A stretch of 36,100 nucleotides of DNA, from contig QZLH01000079.1 in the NCBI GenBank assembly GCA_003833135.1, positions 53,343 through 89,442 of the forward strand, in the 5' to 3' direction. The translations under genes and the position numbers were made by a program. This stretch comes from Oehlia diaphana. Taxonomy: Eukaryota > Glomeromycota > Glomeromycetes > Glomerales > Glomeraceae. Positions within the stretch are counted from its first letter, which is position 1, and every line of letters begins with the position of its first letter. The notes under the pieces were generated by a model, which was not told the origin of the DNA, ran no database searches, and saw nothing but the letters and a program-made list of their open reading frames with translations. Below are positions 10,946 through 21,038 of this stretch, piece by piece.

Positions 10946-12329
10946 TTGTCGTTACAATGGATAATACTTTCCATAATTTACTATATGGAGAAATTTTAAG
11001 GTTACGTCCAAGAACGATACAAAATTGTTATCTGATATCAGTATAACCTTATAACCTTATTTGCTTATTTGGGTTTTATGGCGGTTTAAAATAACATTTT
11101 TTCAATTATATATTTTCAGATTATTTTATAAAGTTAGAAAATTGGATATTTTAACTAAACCACATTTATATAGAAAACTGTTAAGCCGTTAAGGATTATA
11201 GAGAAAGCTATGATTATATTAGTTCGTTAAATAGAGACATTAGTCCTTGAGCTTTTGGTTTTTTTTTGTTAAATTTTATATATATAAATAAAGATATTTG
11301 TTTATTATGTTGTATATTGTATCTATAATTATATTGTACATTATTTTATATTGTATCTATTACATTGTACATTGTTTTAATATTGTATCCAATTATATAA
11401 ATTCTATATTCATTTAAGATGTTTTTAAGATAAAAATTTTAAAAATTTCAAATTATTTAGATTTTATCCGAATATCAAAGCTTTTTTTTTCGATTTTTTT
11501 TTGCAAAATTATAATAGTCATAATATTTTTTTTTTCTGCTTTTCTTCTTTTCTTCTTTTCTTCTTTTTTTCTACTTTCTAAAAAAATAATTCACATCATG
11601 TTGCATTGCATGGGCAATCAAACTTTATCAAATGATCATATTGTACTGTAAGCACTTTTTTTTTTCGAGTGTAACAAATAAAGACTTTTTTATATAAATC
11701 GTTGTTTTCACGAGTCTGCTGCGGCCAATTATAAATTCATACACCTTGTCTTGTTCTGATAACAAAGATTTTATTTACATTTTGTATTGTATAACAAATT
11801 AAAGAGAATACCCGCCAAGAAAGAAGCAATCTATTTATAGTCAAGTCATTTTTATAAAATTACATCATAAATGTGTAATATTTTGATGTTCTTTATTTAT
11901 GAATATTCTTTTCAGTTTTCTAAATTTCATTTTTTTAAGAAAAGATTCCTTCTTAATTATTAATAGAAAATTTGTTACTCTTAATTTTTAACGGAAAAAT
12001 TCTTTTTCCAAATTTATAAAAAATCTAAATTCTAAAAGAATTGTTATGGTAAAAACCGATTATAATTTATTCTTTTTTTATTTAAAATGCACTGTATAAC
12101 GATTAAAAAATCTTATTTTTTATGAAGAAACACATGAATATCGATATCACAATATTTATTGTAATAATAATAATCATAATTATCGTAATGCAGAAAAATA
12201 CATCGGAAAAAAATATATCCGAAAAAATATCGGTCTACTTTTGGTTAGTCACATTTCATTATACATGTTTAAAAAATAACCCAACGAGAACTAATTTAGT
12301 AAATTAAATACCCTTCATAATCTTCATAA
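10946..12329. other. Intergenic region
   Basis: AT-rich with no supported gene. A pyrimidine-rich block at 11538-11575 is built from TTTTCTTC units. The frame at 12122-12307 is a low-complexity Ile/Asn-rich stretch that I do not accept as a gene. Confidence 0.5.
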
Positions 12330-12409
12330 TGCATGATTGTATCCTTTATAAACTTATCAATATCGGATTTCCACTAGTCCATACTTATTTATTATTCTAA
12401 TGTGTCACA
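12330..12409 (-). pseudogene. Inverted N-terminal fragment of a kinase gene
   Basis: Read on the minus strand, this piece aligns with the 5' part of the kinase gene at 2447. It contains the equivalent of TGTGAC (Cys-Asp of the CxxC motif), then WTSGNP in one frame and SDIDKFIKDT in the next, so at least one base has been lost or gained. It also carries in-frame stops. It lies just upstream of, and opposite in direction to, the remaining kinase remnant, so an inversion has probably split the pseudogene. Confidence 0.6.
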
Positions 12410-12728
12410 TTTTTTTTTTATTCGTCGGTAATAATTTTCGATGTTTATTGTATCATTTGAAGATATAATCAAGATTTCGACCATTTTATAGTTTTACAAG
12501 ATATACAGATATAAAGGAAATTGGTGAAATAATGATGGACATATGAAATTTGCTTTGAAAAGGTTAAAATAGACGAATATATCACAAATATTTAAATGCA
12601 TTACGTTTTAATTCTATATTAAATTATTTCTAATATGATATTTCACTTTATTGGTTTCTATTGTTTAATATCAAGAATTATTAAAATATTTTTGTTTAAA
12701 AAATTTATTGCAAATATAGCTTAAAATA

Positions 12729-12769
12729 CGATGATGGACGATGATGGACGATGATGGACGATGATGGAA
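12729..12769. repeat. 10-bp minisatellite (GATGATGGAC)4
   Basis: Four perfect or near-perfect tandem copies of GATGATGGAC lie at the position that corresponds to the second exon start of the kinase gene. This is probably replication slippage inside the pseudogene. Confidence 0.85.
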
Positions 12770-12799
12770 TTTGTTTTAGAGATGGCGGAATAAAATTTT

Positions 12800-13362
12800 G
12801 TTACGGTACGTTTCGCCGAATTTCATTTTGCCGAAAACCATTTCGCCGAAAGTAAGTTTTGCTGAAGAAATATTTCACCGAATGTGATGTCATCGAATGG
12901 ACATTTCGTCGAATCCTTTTCCCCTGAATCGTCCATTTTGTCAAAGGACATTTCGCAGAAAATGTTTAGTGATTAACATATAACAGATAAATATTTCCTT
13001 GATCATTAATAATTCGATACAAAGAAAATAAAAAATGCTCAAAGTACAAATACTTTCTAAAATATTTCATTTTAATTTTATGATGATTTTGTTATCTTTT
13101 TTATTAAAATAAACGTGACTTAATATAATGTATTAAATAATTCGTTTGTCTTTTCAAAAAAAGAAAAAATTAAAAATTTCGGCGAAATGTCCAGGTGGAA
13201 TGGCTTCGGTGAAATGGGTTTCGGTAAAATGGCCATTCAACGGAATGTCCACTTAGGAAATGACATTTCGGCGAAATGGTACTTCGGTGAAATATCCCTT
13301 CGGCGAAATTGTCTCGGCGAAATGGGTTTTGGTGAAAAGGACTTCGGCAAAGTCCGGATATC
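12800..13362. mobile_element. Foldback element B with TTCGCCGAA subterminal repeats
   Basis: The left end starts GTTACGGTACGTTTCGCCGA, matching the right end of element A. The right end, read on the minus strand, begins GATATCCGGACTTTGCCGAA, matching the left end of element A, so the two copies have opposite orientations. The left arm is at 12800-12960 and the right arm at 13178-13355, around an AT-rich, non-coding centre. It sits inside the kinase pseudogene and replaces about 250 bases of it, so insertion was accompanied or followed by deletion. No target duplication is expected or seen. Confidence 0.7.
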
Positions 13363-13723
13363 ATATTTTTAGTAACTACTTTGGATTGTCTGGACTAGCA
13401 AATGAACAAAAATCGACGATATACGGAATATTACTTCGGAAGTCTTAAACGGATATATTATAGTTTTGGTGTAATTTTTGGCATTATTACAGTATATGTG
13501 TGAGATATTATAAAAATAAAGAAACTTAAAGATATTAAAGAAGCATTTAAAGAAACTGATAAAAAAATACCAAACATTTCAACTTCAATATATACTAGTA
13601 GAGCATTAACATTGTTAATTCATCCATTATTACTCCATATGTCGATAATGAAGAAAGTAATAAAGCTTTAAATTTTTTTTTAAAATTAGTTGATAATTCT
13701 TAATTATTTTTTGTATTTAATAG

Positions 13724-13879
13724 ATTGCGACTATAAATGCCGTCGGAATTGCCGAATTGAAATTACGGCATTACGAAATATTGATTTTACCATTTAAATA
13801 TCTAAAAAATCAACAAGAATTATAGATTTACGGATTTATATACCGTAATTAATTCCGACGACAAGTAATAATTGCGACT
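13724..13879. mobile_element. 138-bp MITE with 9-bp target duplication
   Basis: ATTGCGACT occurs at 13724-13732 and again at 13871-13879. Removing one copy and the 138 bases between restores the colinear sequence of the intact kinase gene at its third exon. The element carries CGTCGGAATT near one end and AATTCCGACG near the other, with AATTACGG/CCGTAATT further in. A 9-bp duplication is typical of Mutator-like elements, so a non-autonomous MULE is the likely class. The terminal bases are not perfectly inverted. Confidence 0.75.
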
Positions 13880-13930
13880 TTCAATCAGTCGACTTGGAAA
13901 TTTCTGACTAAATACAACTAATTTATTATT

Positions 13931-14880
13931 TAATTTTAAATATATTCTTTATAGCGTGTTAATGATGTTTATTTAATAATACAACCAATATTATTGATTT
14001 AACTGTTACGTTCACTGTAATAATATAAACCGACGCATACGATATTATCATTAATTATTGGAAAAAAAATGATTAATAAACCACCGAGTGTTTAGACCCA
14101 CGATTTTTTTTAAAAAAAAGATAATGTAGCTAAGCATTTATTTAATCGATTCATTGTTGCGATCTTTTGTCATTAAACAATTTGACCCGAATATTTAATT
14201 TAAACATACCGAATAATAATTTTATCGAGAATATGTTGCATTTACGGATTAAAATACGTTTAATTTTTTTATAGAGATAGATAAGTGGATGGGTTATTGT
14301 TCCGCAGCAAAATATTCTAAACAGAGTTCTTCTGGTCCTCTTTGATATCAACCTTTGAACGTTTGGCTATTGGTACCGATATGATGGTCTTACGGTTTGT
14401 TTATATTCAAAAATTCATCATTACAACAATATCCATACTTGGCATTTTATCTCTTACTTGATAAAACTCGGTAAAAGTCTGCGGTGCTACGAATCTAACG
14501 ATGGCGTATGATTTTGTGTTCCATATTGCTATAAAAAAATGCATTTCGATGATTATAATAAAAAATGGTAAATATTTAAATAAAAGAAATAAAAATAATA
14601 ATTTAACGAATTAAAAAATTTAAAGATTATGATTTGGGAAGTTCAAAATCATTAAAAACGATTAGATTTTCTCAAAAAAAAAAAAATAATAAAAAATAAA
14701 AATAAAAATAAAAATAAATAAATAAAAAAATTTGGTATAAATATTTTTTTTTTTCAAAAACTATTTTTATTTTAGATCGGTCGCCTTAATGTCAATTTCT
14801 AACGCTCTAAACGTGTTAACATTTTATAAACCTAATCGAAAATACTTTTAATAATAATTTAAGAAAAAGTCGCGAAAAAA
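13931..14880. other. Intergenic region
   Basis: No supported gene. It includes A-rich simple repeats (AAATA units near 14690-14730). Minus-strand frames at 14151-14351 and around 14401-14535 are open but resemble nothing I recognise; the second may be a decayed coding piece belonging with the Helitron-like relic. Confidence 0.4.
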
Positions 14881-15050
14881 TTTTCACTACCTCTTTTTCT
14901 TGGATGCCAATTTCCATTTTTCCAAACAAAATGTTTTGGAAAATCAATATAACGTAAATTTGTAATTGTTAAATCTTCTTGATTGTTTGCACAGATTTCA
15001 AAATAACGGGTTAATTTTGTATGTGATGAACAATTTTCTACTACGAAATG
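14881..15050 (-). pseudogene. Helitron-type helicase-like fragment
   Basis: The minus strand has a clean open frame of about 55 codons. It contains HTKLTRYFEIC, then a Tyr-Ile-Asp-Phe-Pro motif and KHFVWKNGNWHPRKRG. The pattern (T.L..YF, then Y.DFP..FVW......W..RKRG) is what I know from the region leading into the PIF1-like helicase of Helitron rolling-circle transposons. The frame is closed by a stop on the upstream side and degenerates downstream, so only a small relic is left. A domain search would settle it. Confidence 0.5.
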
Positions 15051-15694
15051 TTAACATCACTTCCGGCTTTAGCATGTGATTCTAACAGCATAATTTTATA
15101 GATTGTAATGTGAATAATAAATGTATGTCTTACTAAATAAATAATGAATGTATACAATAATAATAAATAAAGAAATAACTATAAGAAATAATTAGGAAAC
15201 TTCTGCATATTTAAATTATTACTAAAACTAAAACAATTATAAATTAAAGATATCTCTTCCTTTTACATATATTACTTTTTACTTCCTATAAGTTATCATT
15301 TTGTTCAAGGATGAGTTATTCTAAGAACTACTAAGAACAGAACCCATTGTGAGTTCGGAGCAAAAAAAAGATGAACACGATAAAACTAAAATTTGCTATT
15401 TTTATTGGGTATCTATGGCACCATCGACCCGTGACCATTAATTTTTATAATGTGTAGACATAATAAGTACTATGGCTGATCTATCCACGTCCAGATTTTC
15501 TGAAAAGCTTGGGGAAAGGGGGTTTCACCAAACAAACTAAATGAAATGAACATAATAAAATTTTAAGAATTTTGGGAAAATTCGGGAAAATTCAGAGACC
15601 ATTTAGGGGGCATTTAAACATAAGTGATATGATACCAAAATTTAGATTTTTTAAAAGAAATAGAAGGGGGTGGGGTACGTTAAACAAACAACCA
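15051..15694. other. Intergenic region
   Basis: No supported gene or RNA. Composition becomes less AT-rich from about 15420 onward, suggesting foreign or repeat-derived DNA, but I cannot assign it. Confidence 0.4.
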
Positions 15695-15990
15695 TGTTGG
15701 AACGGCCTAATCTAAATACTATTTCTGCGTAACAAGCACATCATAGCGATCAATGTAGTTCACTAATCACTTATGGGCAAATGTACCGTACTTTGACCTG
15801 CGCTAGCGTCAAATCAACACCACGCACTGAAATCAAGTCGATCACTTTGCCGCTTATGGTATACCTTGATATCCAAGTAATCTATTACGATAAGCCTGTG
15901 CTACGTTAATTTACTTCTCAGTTCCCTCTTCGAACGAGAGATAGACAAGTAAAACAAATAAGTGGACTAACTAGTGTTTCATAGTTACAA
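15695..15990. mobile_element. Possible solo LTR (Copia-type start)
   Basis: Starting at 15695, TGTTGGAACGGCCTAATC resembles the TGTTGGAA start common in Copia-type LTRs. The next 280 bases are clearly less AT-rich than the surroundings and non-coding. No CA-ending 3' boundary with a matching 5-bp target duplication was found, so the end is approximate and the call tentative. Confidence 0.25.
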
Positions 15991-16683
15991 ATGTAAAGTC
16001 AAATTCATACAAATTTCTTATTTTCGATATTTGATATGATGCAATTGTTGTGGATTTATTAACCATTTATCAAAAAAGCATCATGAAATATGTCGATCTA
16101 TGTTCCGGAAACCAGAATGTTTTATTTTGTGCTCATTTTCGAAATATCGGAGTAATATTGTGTTATCGATCACATTAATGGTCATATTACCATAATTTTT
16201 TTTTTTATAATAATCACTAATACAAATTAATTATTGTGTTTATACATTTCTATTTATTAGAGTTTAATGAAACTCCTTATTCATTAATGAAGCTCCGTAT
16301 TCACATCCCATTCAGATAATGTCGATCATCCCCTTACAGAAGGCTATCACAGGTGAAAATCATAAATATGCATCGTTTTTAAACGTTATTCTATTTTATT
16401 TTTTTTTTCTGATTATTATGATTGCAGTAAGTTTTTTTTTTAATAATTATAATTGTTTTATTGATTTTATTATAAAAAGAACAAAAATTAAATCATAAAC
16501 TTCACCCTTTTTTCTTAAAATTATAATAATATGTTCGATCAAATCTTTTAGATTCACTTTTTAATCGCTTGTAAAAAAACCCAAATTTTAATCATATTTT
16601 TACCCTAATTATAATTTAATAATAATTGATCGATCAATCTTTTAGATTCATTTTTAATCGCTATAATTCAGTCAAGAAATAAA
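15991..16683. other. Upstream region of the transporter gene
   Basis: AT-rich with no supported gene. Two similar blocks, each containing GATCGATC or GTTCGATC followed by AATCTTTTAGATTCA and TTTTTAATCGCT, occur at about 16530-16570 and 16627-16665. This is a short local duplication just before the transporter ATG. Confidence 0.45.
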
Positions 16684-18593
16684 ATGAATTTACGAATAAT
16701 AAAACTAACATTAAGTTTTATAGCGGCACTTTTAATTTCGTCAGTATGTGGTACACAATATCTTTTCTCCGCGTATAGCACAACATTGGCAGAACGATTA
16801 AATTTTAGTTCTATTCAAATAAATACAATTGGAAGTGCCGCAAATTATGGTGTTTATCTTGGTAAACCAATTTTTGGTTATATAGCTGATAATTTTGGAG
16901 GAAGAAGGTATTTGATAATTAACATTAATAAATGTCACATAATCGTCACAGATTCACGTGATTTAATGGTTATCTTTTTATATGTAGACCTTTTTTTGCT
17001 GCTTTTGTTATATTCATTGGATACTTTTGTCTTGCAATGACTTTTGAAGGAAATCTTAGACCATCATTCTTATTATGTGCTTTTTACATGTTTTTAGCAG
17101 GAATGGCGTCAGCTGCAGGTAAATTTTTATGTTGCTTGCATTGATTATCGTCGCTCATTTTTGATTAATTTTTCTTTTTCTTCTTTTTTTTTTACAGGTT
17201 TAATGTCAAGTCTAGTAATAGTCGTAAGTGCCTTTGATTTTTTTTTAAAAAAAGTAAAATAAAAATGATAATGGATTCATTTTTTGTCAAAATAATAATG
17301 GAATTCATTTTTTGGTAAAATAATAATGGATTCATTTTTTGGCATGGATCCTTTTTTTGTCAAAAATGTAATGGATTCTTTTATAGTCAAAAAATGATAA
17401 GAAATTTTAATAACGCTCGTGGAATGAAATATTTTTTTTTTTTGATAATTAGGCAAAAAACATTACATCATTCAGAGGAATATCACTCGGGGCACCGATT
17501 GCGATATCCGGATTATCAGCAGCAATATATTCAGAAATAAATAGTTTGTGGTTTAAGAATGATACTTATCATTTCTTAGTATTTTTAGCCATAAGTGCAG
17601 GATTATGTATATTTATTGGAAGTTGGTTTTTAGTCGTAGTACCACCATCAATAAATCAGGATACTACCGTTGTATCACTCGAAGAAGGAAATACATCATC
17701 TTATAACACAAAACAAAATAATAAATTTGAAAATACACCATTATTACAAAATAAAATTAAAGAAGAAATTGATATTGGTGGATGGGATTTTATTAATAAT
17801 ATTGATGCAAAATTATTAGCAATAACAATGTTTTTTTTTTCTGGTGCAGGATTAATGTATATAAATAATGTTGGAACGATAATCGAATCATTATATTCTT
17901 CACATTCTTCTTCTTCTACTTTACCACCAATTTATAAATTACAAAATACGCACGTATTCATTCTATCTATTTTCTCTTGTTTAGGAAGATTATCCATCGG
18001 ATTTATATCGGATATGGCAAGATTATTATTTAAAATACCAAGATCATTCTTTTTTATATTATCCGGAGTTTGGATATTTTTAGCTCAATTATTAATTTTA
18101 TTTTATGTTGATGATTTGGATAAATTATTGATAGTTACAATATTTGTTGGAGTTGGTTTTGGAAATTTATATTCTATTACTCCTATAATCGTTAGTGAAT
18201 GGTTTGGAACTAAAAGATTTGGATCTAATTGGTAAGTTAAATATAAATAAATAATATTTTAAAAATATAAAATTCTAATCGAAATTTTTTTTTAAAAAAA
18301 TTTTTTTAGGGGAATGATTGCATGCGTAAATATTTTACTTTTTTACATACAAAATTCATACATAATTAATACAAATTAATAATATACTTTATCCTTTTAT
18401 TATTATTTTATAGATTCCGGCTTTTGGAGGACAATTATTTAATTTATTGTTCGGTTATAACAATGATCAACATAAAAGGAATGAATGTACAGGAACCGAT
18501 TGTTATATATCAGTCTATTATTTTAGTTCATGCGCCTGTTTATTAAGTATTTGTATTTCATTAAGTTTATTTTATACAAAGAATAAAAAATAA
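16684..18593 (+). CDS. Major facilitator transporter, Mch1/nodulin-like family
   Basis: Six exons (16684-16907, 16988-17118, 17198-17223, 17453-18231, 18310-18325, 18414-18593) join in frame to 451 aa. All five introns are GT...AG. The N-terminal half has a first membrane helix (about 8-30) and the MFS motif A in loop 2-3, GYIADNFGGRR (65-75). The second half repeats it as GRLSIGFISD. A hydrophilic central loop with Thr/Asn/Lys-rich sequence separates two six-helix halves; around 12 helices are expected. The segment GLMSSLVIVAKNITSFRG is typical of the fungal Mch1 (monocarboxylate transporter-like) and plant nodulin-like group. The substrate is unknown, and yeast Mch1 itself does not clearly transport monocarboxylates. 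The length suits the family. The 26-bp and 16-bp microexons rely on reading-frame continuity and good splice sites. Alone on this strand; no operon-like context. Confidence 0.85.
17262..17400. repeat. 27-28-bp tandem repeat inside intron 3 of the transporter gene
   Basis: About five units containing AATGGATTCATTTTTTG, with GTCAAAATAATA or a variant, repeat at spacings of 28, 28, 18 and 27 bases. This makes intron 3 (229 bases) nearly three times longer than the other introns of the gene. Confidence 0.75.
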
Positions 18594-19097
18594 AAATACT
18601 AAAAGAGGAAATATAAATAAAAAAATTTTTTTTGTTTATTCATGAATTAAAAGAGAAATAAAAATTGATGATTATTAAAAAGTTCATTGTAAAAGTAATC
18701 ATTTATACTTAATAAGTCTTTTAAATACCAATGTAAAAAAAGAAAATAGGGTATCTTATTTTCCGTAATCCGTAGTTCCGGATTTCCGGTTTAACAATCA
18801 ACCAAATTTGACTATCAATGATTTCATTCATTGATTTTGTTGCCAAACAAAGATTACAAGGTATGACGTTTTTGTGACACGAGATTGTCATGAAAGTGAT
18901 CGTAAAACAAGAAAGTATTAAAATAGAAATATATATACGTATATACATTTTTAGTCCGTATTATTTTTATTATTTCAAATCATTTATAAATAAAGTGGAA
19001 ATTGTTTTTTACTTTCGACATAATTTTTTTTCAATTTCAAATAATAATAATTAAAAGAAAGATATTTTCAAATAAATATAATCAAAATCAATCAAAA
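18594..19097. other. Intergenic region; promoter of SMR copy 1
   Basis: No supported gene. The minus-strand frame at 18721-18948 is hydrophobic, low complexity and probably spurious. A TATA-like TTTATAAATAAAG lies at 18983-18995, about 105-115 bases before the first SMR-protein ATG, at the same relative distance as in the other copies. Confidence 0.5.
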
Positions 19098-19478
19098 ATG
19101 TTATCCAATACATTAACTGAAATTGATCTTCATAAACTTAACCGTGAATCCGCAAGACGTCTCGTTATAAAATCTGTTAAAAAATCTCATTCTAGAAAAA
19201 TATCCTGTATAAAATTTATAACAGAAAAAGATAATCATAATAGAAATTCAAATGGAGAGCGAGGAGTTCTTCATAGAGCTTTTCCATCATGGGTATTAGG
19301 TACTGAAATTGAACATTTGGTCCAAGATTATGAATCATATAATGGATATTATTTAGTTTATGTTAATTTAGATTATGTATCTCATTCATATAAATCATTA
19401 ATTATTATTATAATTTTATTACTATTTTTATTATTTGTGATATTTTTATTATATTTTTATTATTATTATATATATTAG
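19098..19478 (+). CDS. Tail-anchored SMR-type protein, copy 1 (divergent)
   Basis: 126 aa, intronless. An SMR-like domain (about residues 8-91) has DLH at 10-12, then AR.LVI..V, and VLHRAFPSW...EIEHLV, ending in GYYLVYVNL. The central TGRGNH motif of its relatives reads TEKDNH (42-47), so the glycines and arginine are lost, which argues against normal SMR catalysis. Residues 100-126 are a solid Ile/Leu/Phe/Tyr hydrophobic segment ending the protein, so a tail anchor with no lumenal extension is predicted. The start is the first in-frame ATG. The open frame runs further upstream only through non-ATG codons. This is the first of seven same-strand paralogues, and its flanks resemble the others only weakly. 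Confidence 0.8.
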   Translation: MLSNTLTEIDLHKLNRESARRLVIKSVKKSHSRKISCIKFITEKDNHNRNSNGERGVLHRAFPSWVLGTEIEHLVQDYESYNGYYLVYVNLDYVSHSYKSLIIIIILLLFLLFVIFLLYFYYYYIY

Positions 19479-20244
19479 CTTATGCGGGTTCTAGTGGATT
19501 CTAATGATTGGTCTTGATAAATTGTACAAACCTTGATACACCATTATTATTTTTATTTAACTGTACTATATAATGTAGATCCCCTTTCTTTTGTTTCATT
19601 TGCGCATATTTCATTTTGATCGTCTTTAATTAATTCTCTCATACTAAATTCATAATAATACAATAAAATATTTTTTCATTATATGGTTATATTATTAAGT
19701 GATTTTTTTCAAAATTTTTTGTTATCAAGATTTCTTGCTTTCCTTTTGCAGATTTTGTTTCATACAACTTTTTTGCTTGGCATACTTAATAAATAAAGTA
19801 CATTATTGCTGTCAGTCACATGTTTAAATTTATTATGAAACGGATCATCAATATTCGAAGATCTTCACGCTAATTTTTCGGTCTTTTATTCCCCATAAAT
19901 AGAGTTAGCTCATGGAATATAAAAAACATGGATCGACTTTATTTTATAGGGTAAACATCTTTTTTTCCGTAAAAGGTTCATATTTCCGGATTTAATAACC
20001 TTATATCACGGGTTTTATCGAATAATTTACATTTTCCGTGAATGGATCCGGGAAAGGCTCATTTTTACGAACGGATGGAATTTTTTATAGTAATGATGAG
20101 CGTCATTTTTAGATTGTTCATAAAAAGATCAAATTTTTCTCATAAAATGAAAATTTCATGAAATTTATCAAAATAAAAAATTGAAAGTTATTGCAATTTT
20201 TTTTAAATTTCAACTTATTCAATATTTTTAAAAGTTAACAAAAA
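19479..20244. other. Intergenic spacer between SMR copies 1 and 2
   Basis: No gene. From about 19715 the sequence is homologous to the spacers upstream of copies 3-6: TTGTTATCAAG, CTTTCCTTTTGCAGATTT, the CACG...TTTTTCGGTCTTT block, and a degenerate half of the promoter palindrome at about 19896-19915. A TATA-like TTCATAAAAAG is at 20118-20128, about 120 bases before the copy 2 ATG. Confidence 0.6.
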
Positions 20245-20673
20245 ATGTCATATTATTATTCATTGAAAGAAATTGAAGTTGAAGTTGATTTACATGATCG
20301 TACAAAACTTCTCGTTATACAAACGATCAAAGATTGTCATTTCAGAAAAATACCCTGCGTAAAATTTATAACGGGACGGGGAAACCATGTGAATGCAACC
20401 GGGGAAAGAGGAGTTCTTTATGAAGATTTTCCATCATGGATGTTAGATAATGAGATTAGACATTTAATTGAACAATGTCAAAAATATGATGGTTATTATT
20501 TAGTTTATCTTGATTTAAATCATGCTCCTTCATTATTTAGAAGATTAATTTTTGGATGTTCATTAGCATTATTATCACTTTTATTATTATTAATATTTAT
20601 TTATATTTTATTAGTAATTATAATATTTACTTGTATTTTATACATAGATATATCTTTATATTTATACAGTTAG
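20245..20673 (+). CDS. Tail-anchored SMR-type protein, copy 2
   Basis: 142 aa, intronless. DLH at 15-17, TGRGNH at 43-48 and ERGVLYEDFPSWM at 53-65 are intact. Compared with copies 3-7, four residues are missing just after DLH, in the loop and first-helix region (DLHDRTKLLVIQTI). Residues 100-135 form one long or two closely spaced hydrophobic segments. The last residues (Tyr-Ser) and the TAG stop at 20671-20673 are contributed by the terminal inverted repeat of a pogo-like element that starts at 20667, so the original C-terminal tail has been cut off. The ATG lies in AAAAATG context, as in copies 3 and 6. Expected role: a membrane-bound SMR domain protein; activity unknown. Confidence 0.85.
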   Translation: MSYYYSLKEIEVEVDLHDRTKLLVIQTIKDCHFRKIPCVKFITGRGNHVNATGERGVLYEDFPSWMLDNEIRHLIEQCQKYDGYYLVYLDLNHAPSLFRRLIFGCSLALLSLLLLLIFIYILLVIIIFTCILYIDISLYLYS

Positions 20674-21038
20674 ACCGGTTGGTTCGACCAAAAGTGATGA
20701 TTAATACAGTGAAGTGACTGTAATCACGAACCTCTGTGCTGATAATATACAATTTGTTTGGTTAGTTTTTGTTATTGAAGTGGTGAAATTACATAAAGAA
20801 TAAGGTTTTTTGCATGGTGTGTTACAATTTATATGTCAAATTTGTGCAAAATTCCATGAAAATCAACAAATAAGAAAAGTGACTGTAAAGAAGTTTAATC
20901 ATTAATAAAAATAATATGTATGTTAAAATATTTGGTATGATAAGATTTCTTTATTATGTTTTAAGTAGGTTCTGTAAAAATGGATGCTTATAAGGAGTGT
21001 GACCATATAGGGTATGACTATATAGAGGGGTCTAACTG
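20667..21038. mobile_element. Pogo-like non-autonomous element at the 3' end of SMR copy 2
   Basis: The 372-bp element begins CAGTTAGACC (20667-20676) and ends GGTCTAACTG (21029-21038), a perfect 10-bp inverted repeat. It is flanked by TA on both sides (20665-20666, 21039-21040). CAGT-type ends and TA target sites fit the pogo/Tigger branch of Tc1/mariner. There is no transposase. The right part (CTTATAAGGAG.GTGAC.ATAT....GACTATA) closely matches the right part of the element at 30290-30478. Confidence 0.7.

Larger units (their letters stand above)
12490..13920 (+). pseudogene. Shattered paralogue of the CxxC protein kinase
   Basis: Four blocks match the intact kinase gene in order. First, 12500-12625 matches FTDIKEIGE, the ALKK lysine region and the first intron donor area. 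Second, the end of that intron (TATAGCTTAAAATACGATG) and GAGATGG match around 12715-12798. Third, 13362-13480 resembles the DFG region (FGLSGLANEQKS) and parts of EVLNGY and YSFGV. Fourth, 13520-13640 matches KEAFKETDKKIPNIS...YTSRALT, with the next intron and exon reaching about 13915. The G loop is cut short, the catalytic loop is missing, and stops and frameshifts are frequent. The missing core is occupied by foldback element B, and a second element sits at the start of the third exon. No active kinase can be made. Confidence 0.8.

Noticed and set aside
12800..13362. Regularly spaced short repeats recalling a CRISPR array
   Set aside because: Units vary, are inverted across a centre, have no constant spacers and lie in eukaryotic DNA inside a pseudogene. 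A foldback element explains them.
13170..13448. Overlapping frames on both strands encoding repeated RNGFGEMGFGK or HRRNPFH-like peptides
   Set aside because: They are products of the TTCGGCGAAATG repeat arms of foldback element B.
20674..20692. GGTTCGACC, similar to a tRNA B box
   Set aside because: It is within the pogo-like element, and no A box or cloverleaf can be formed around it.
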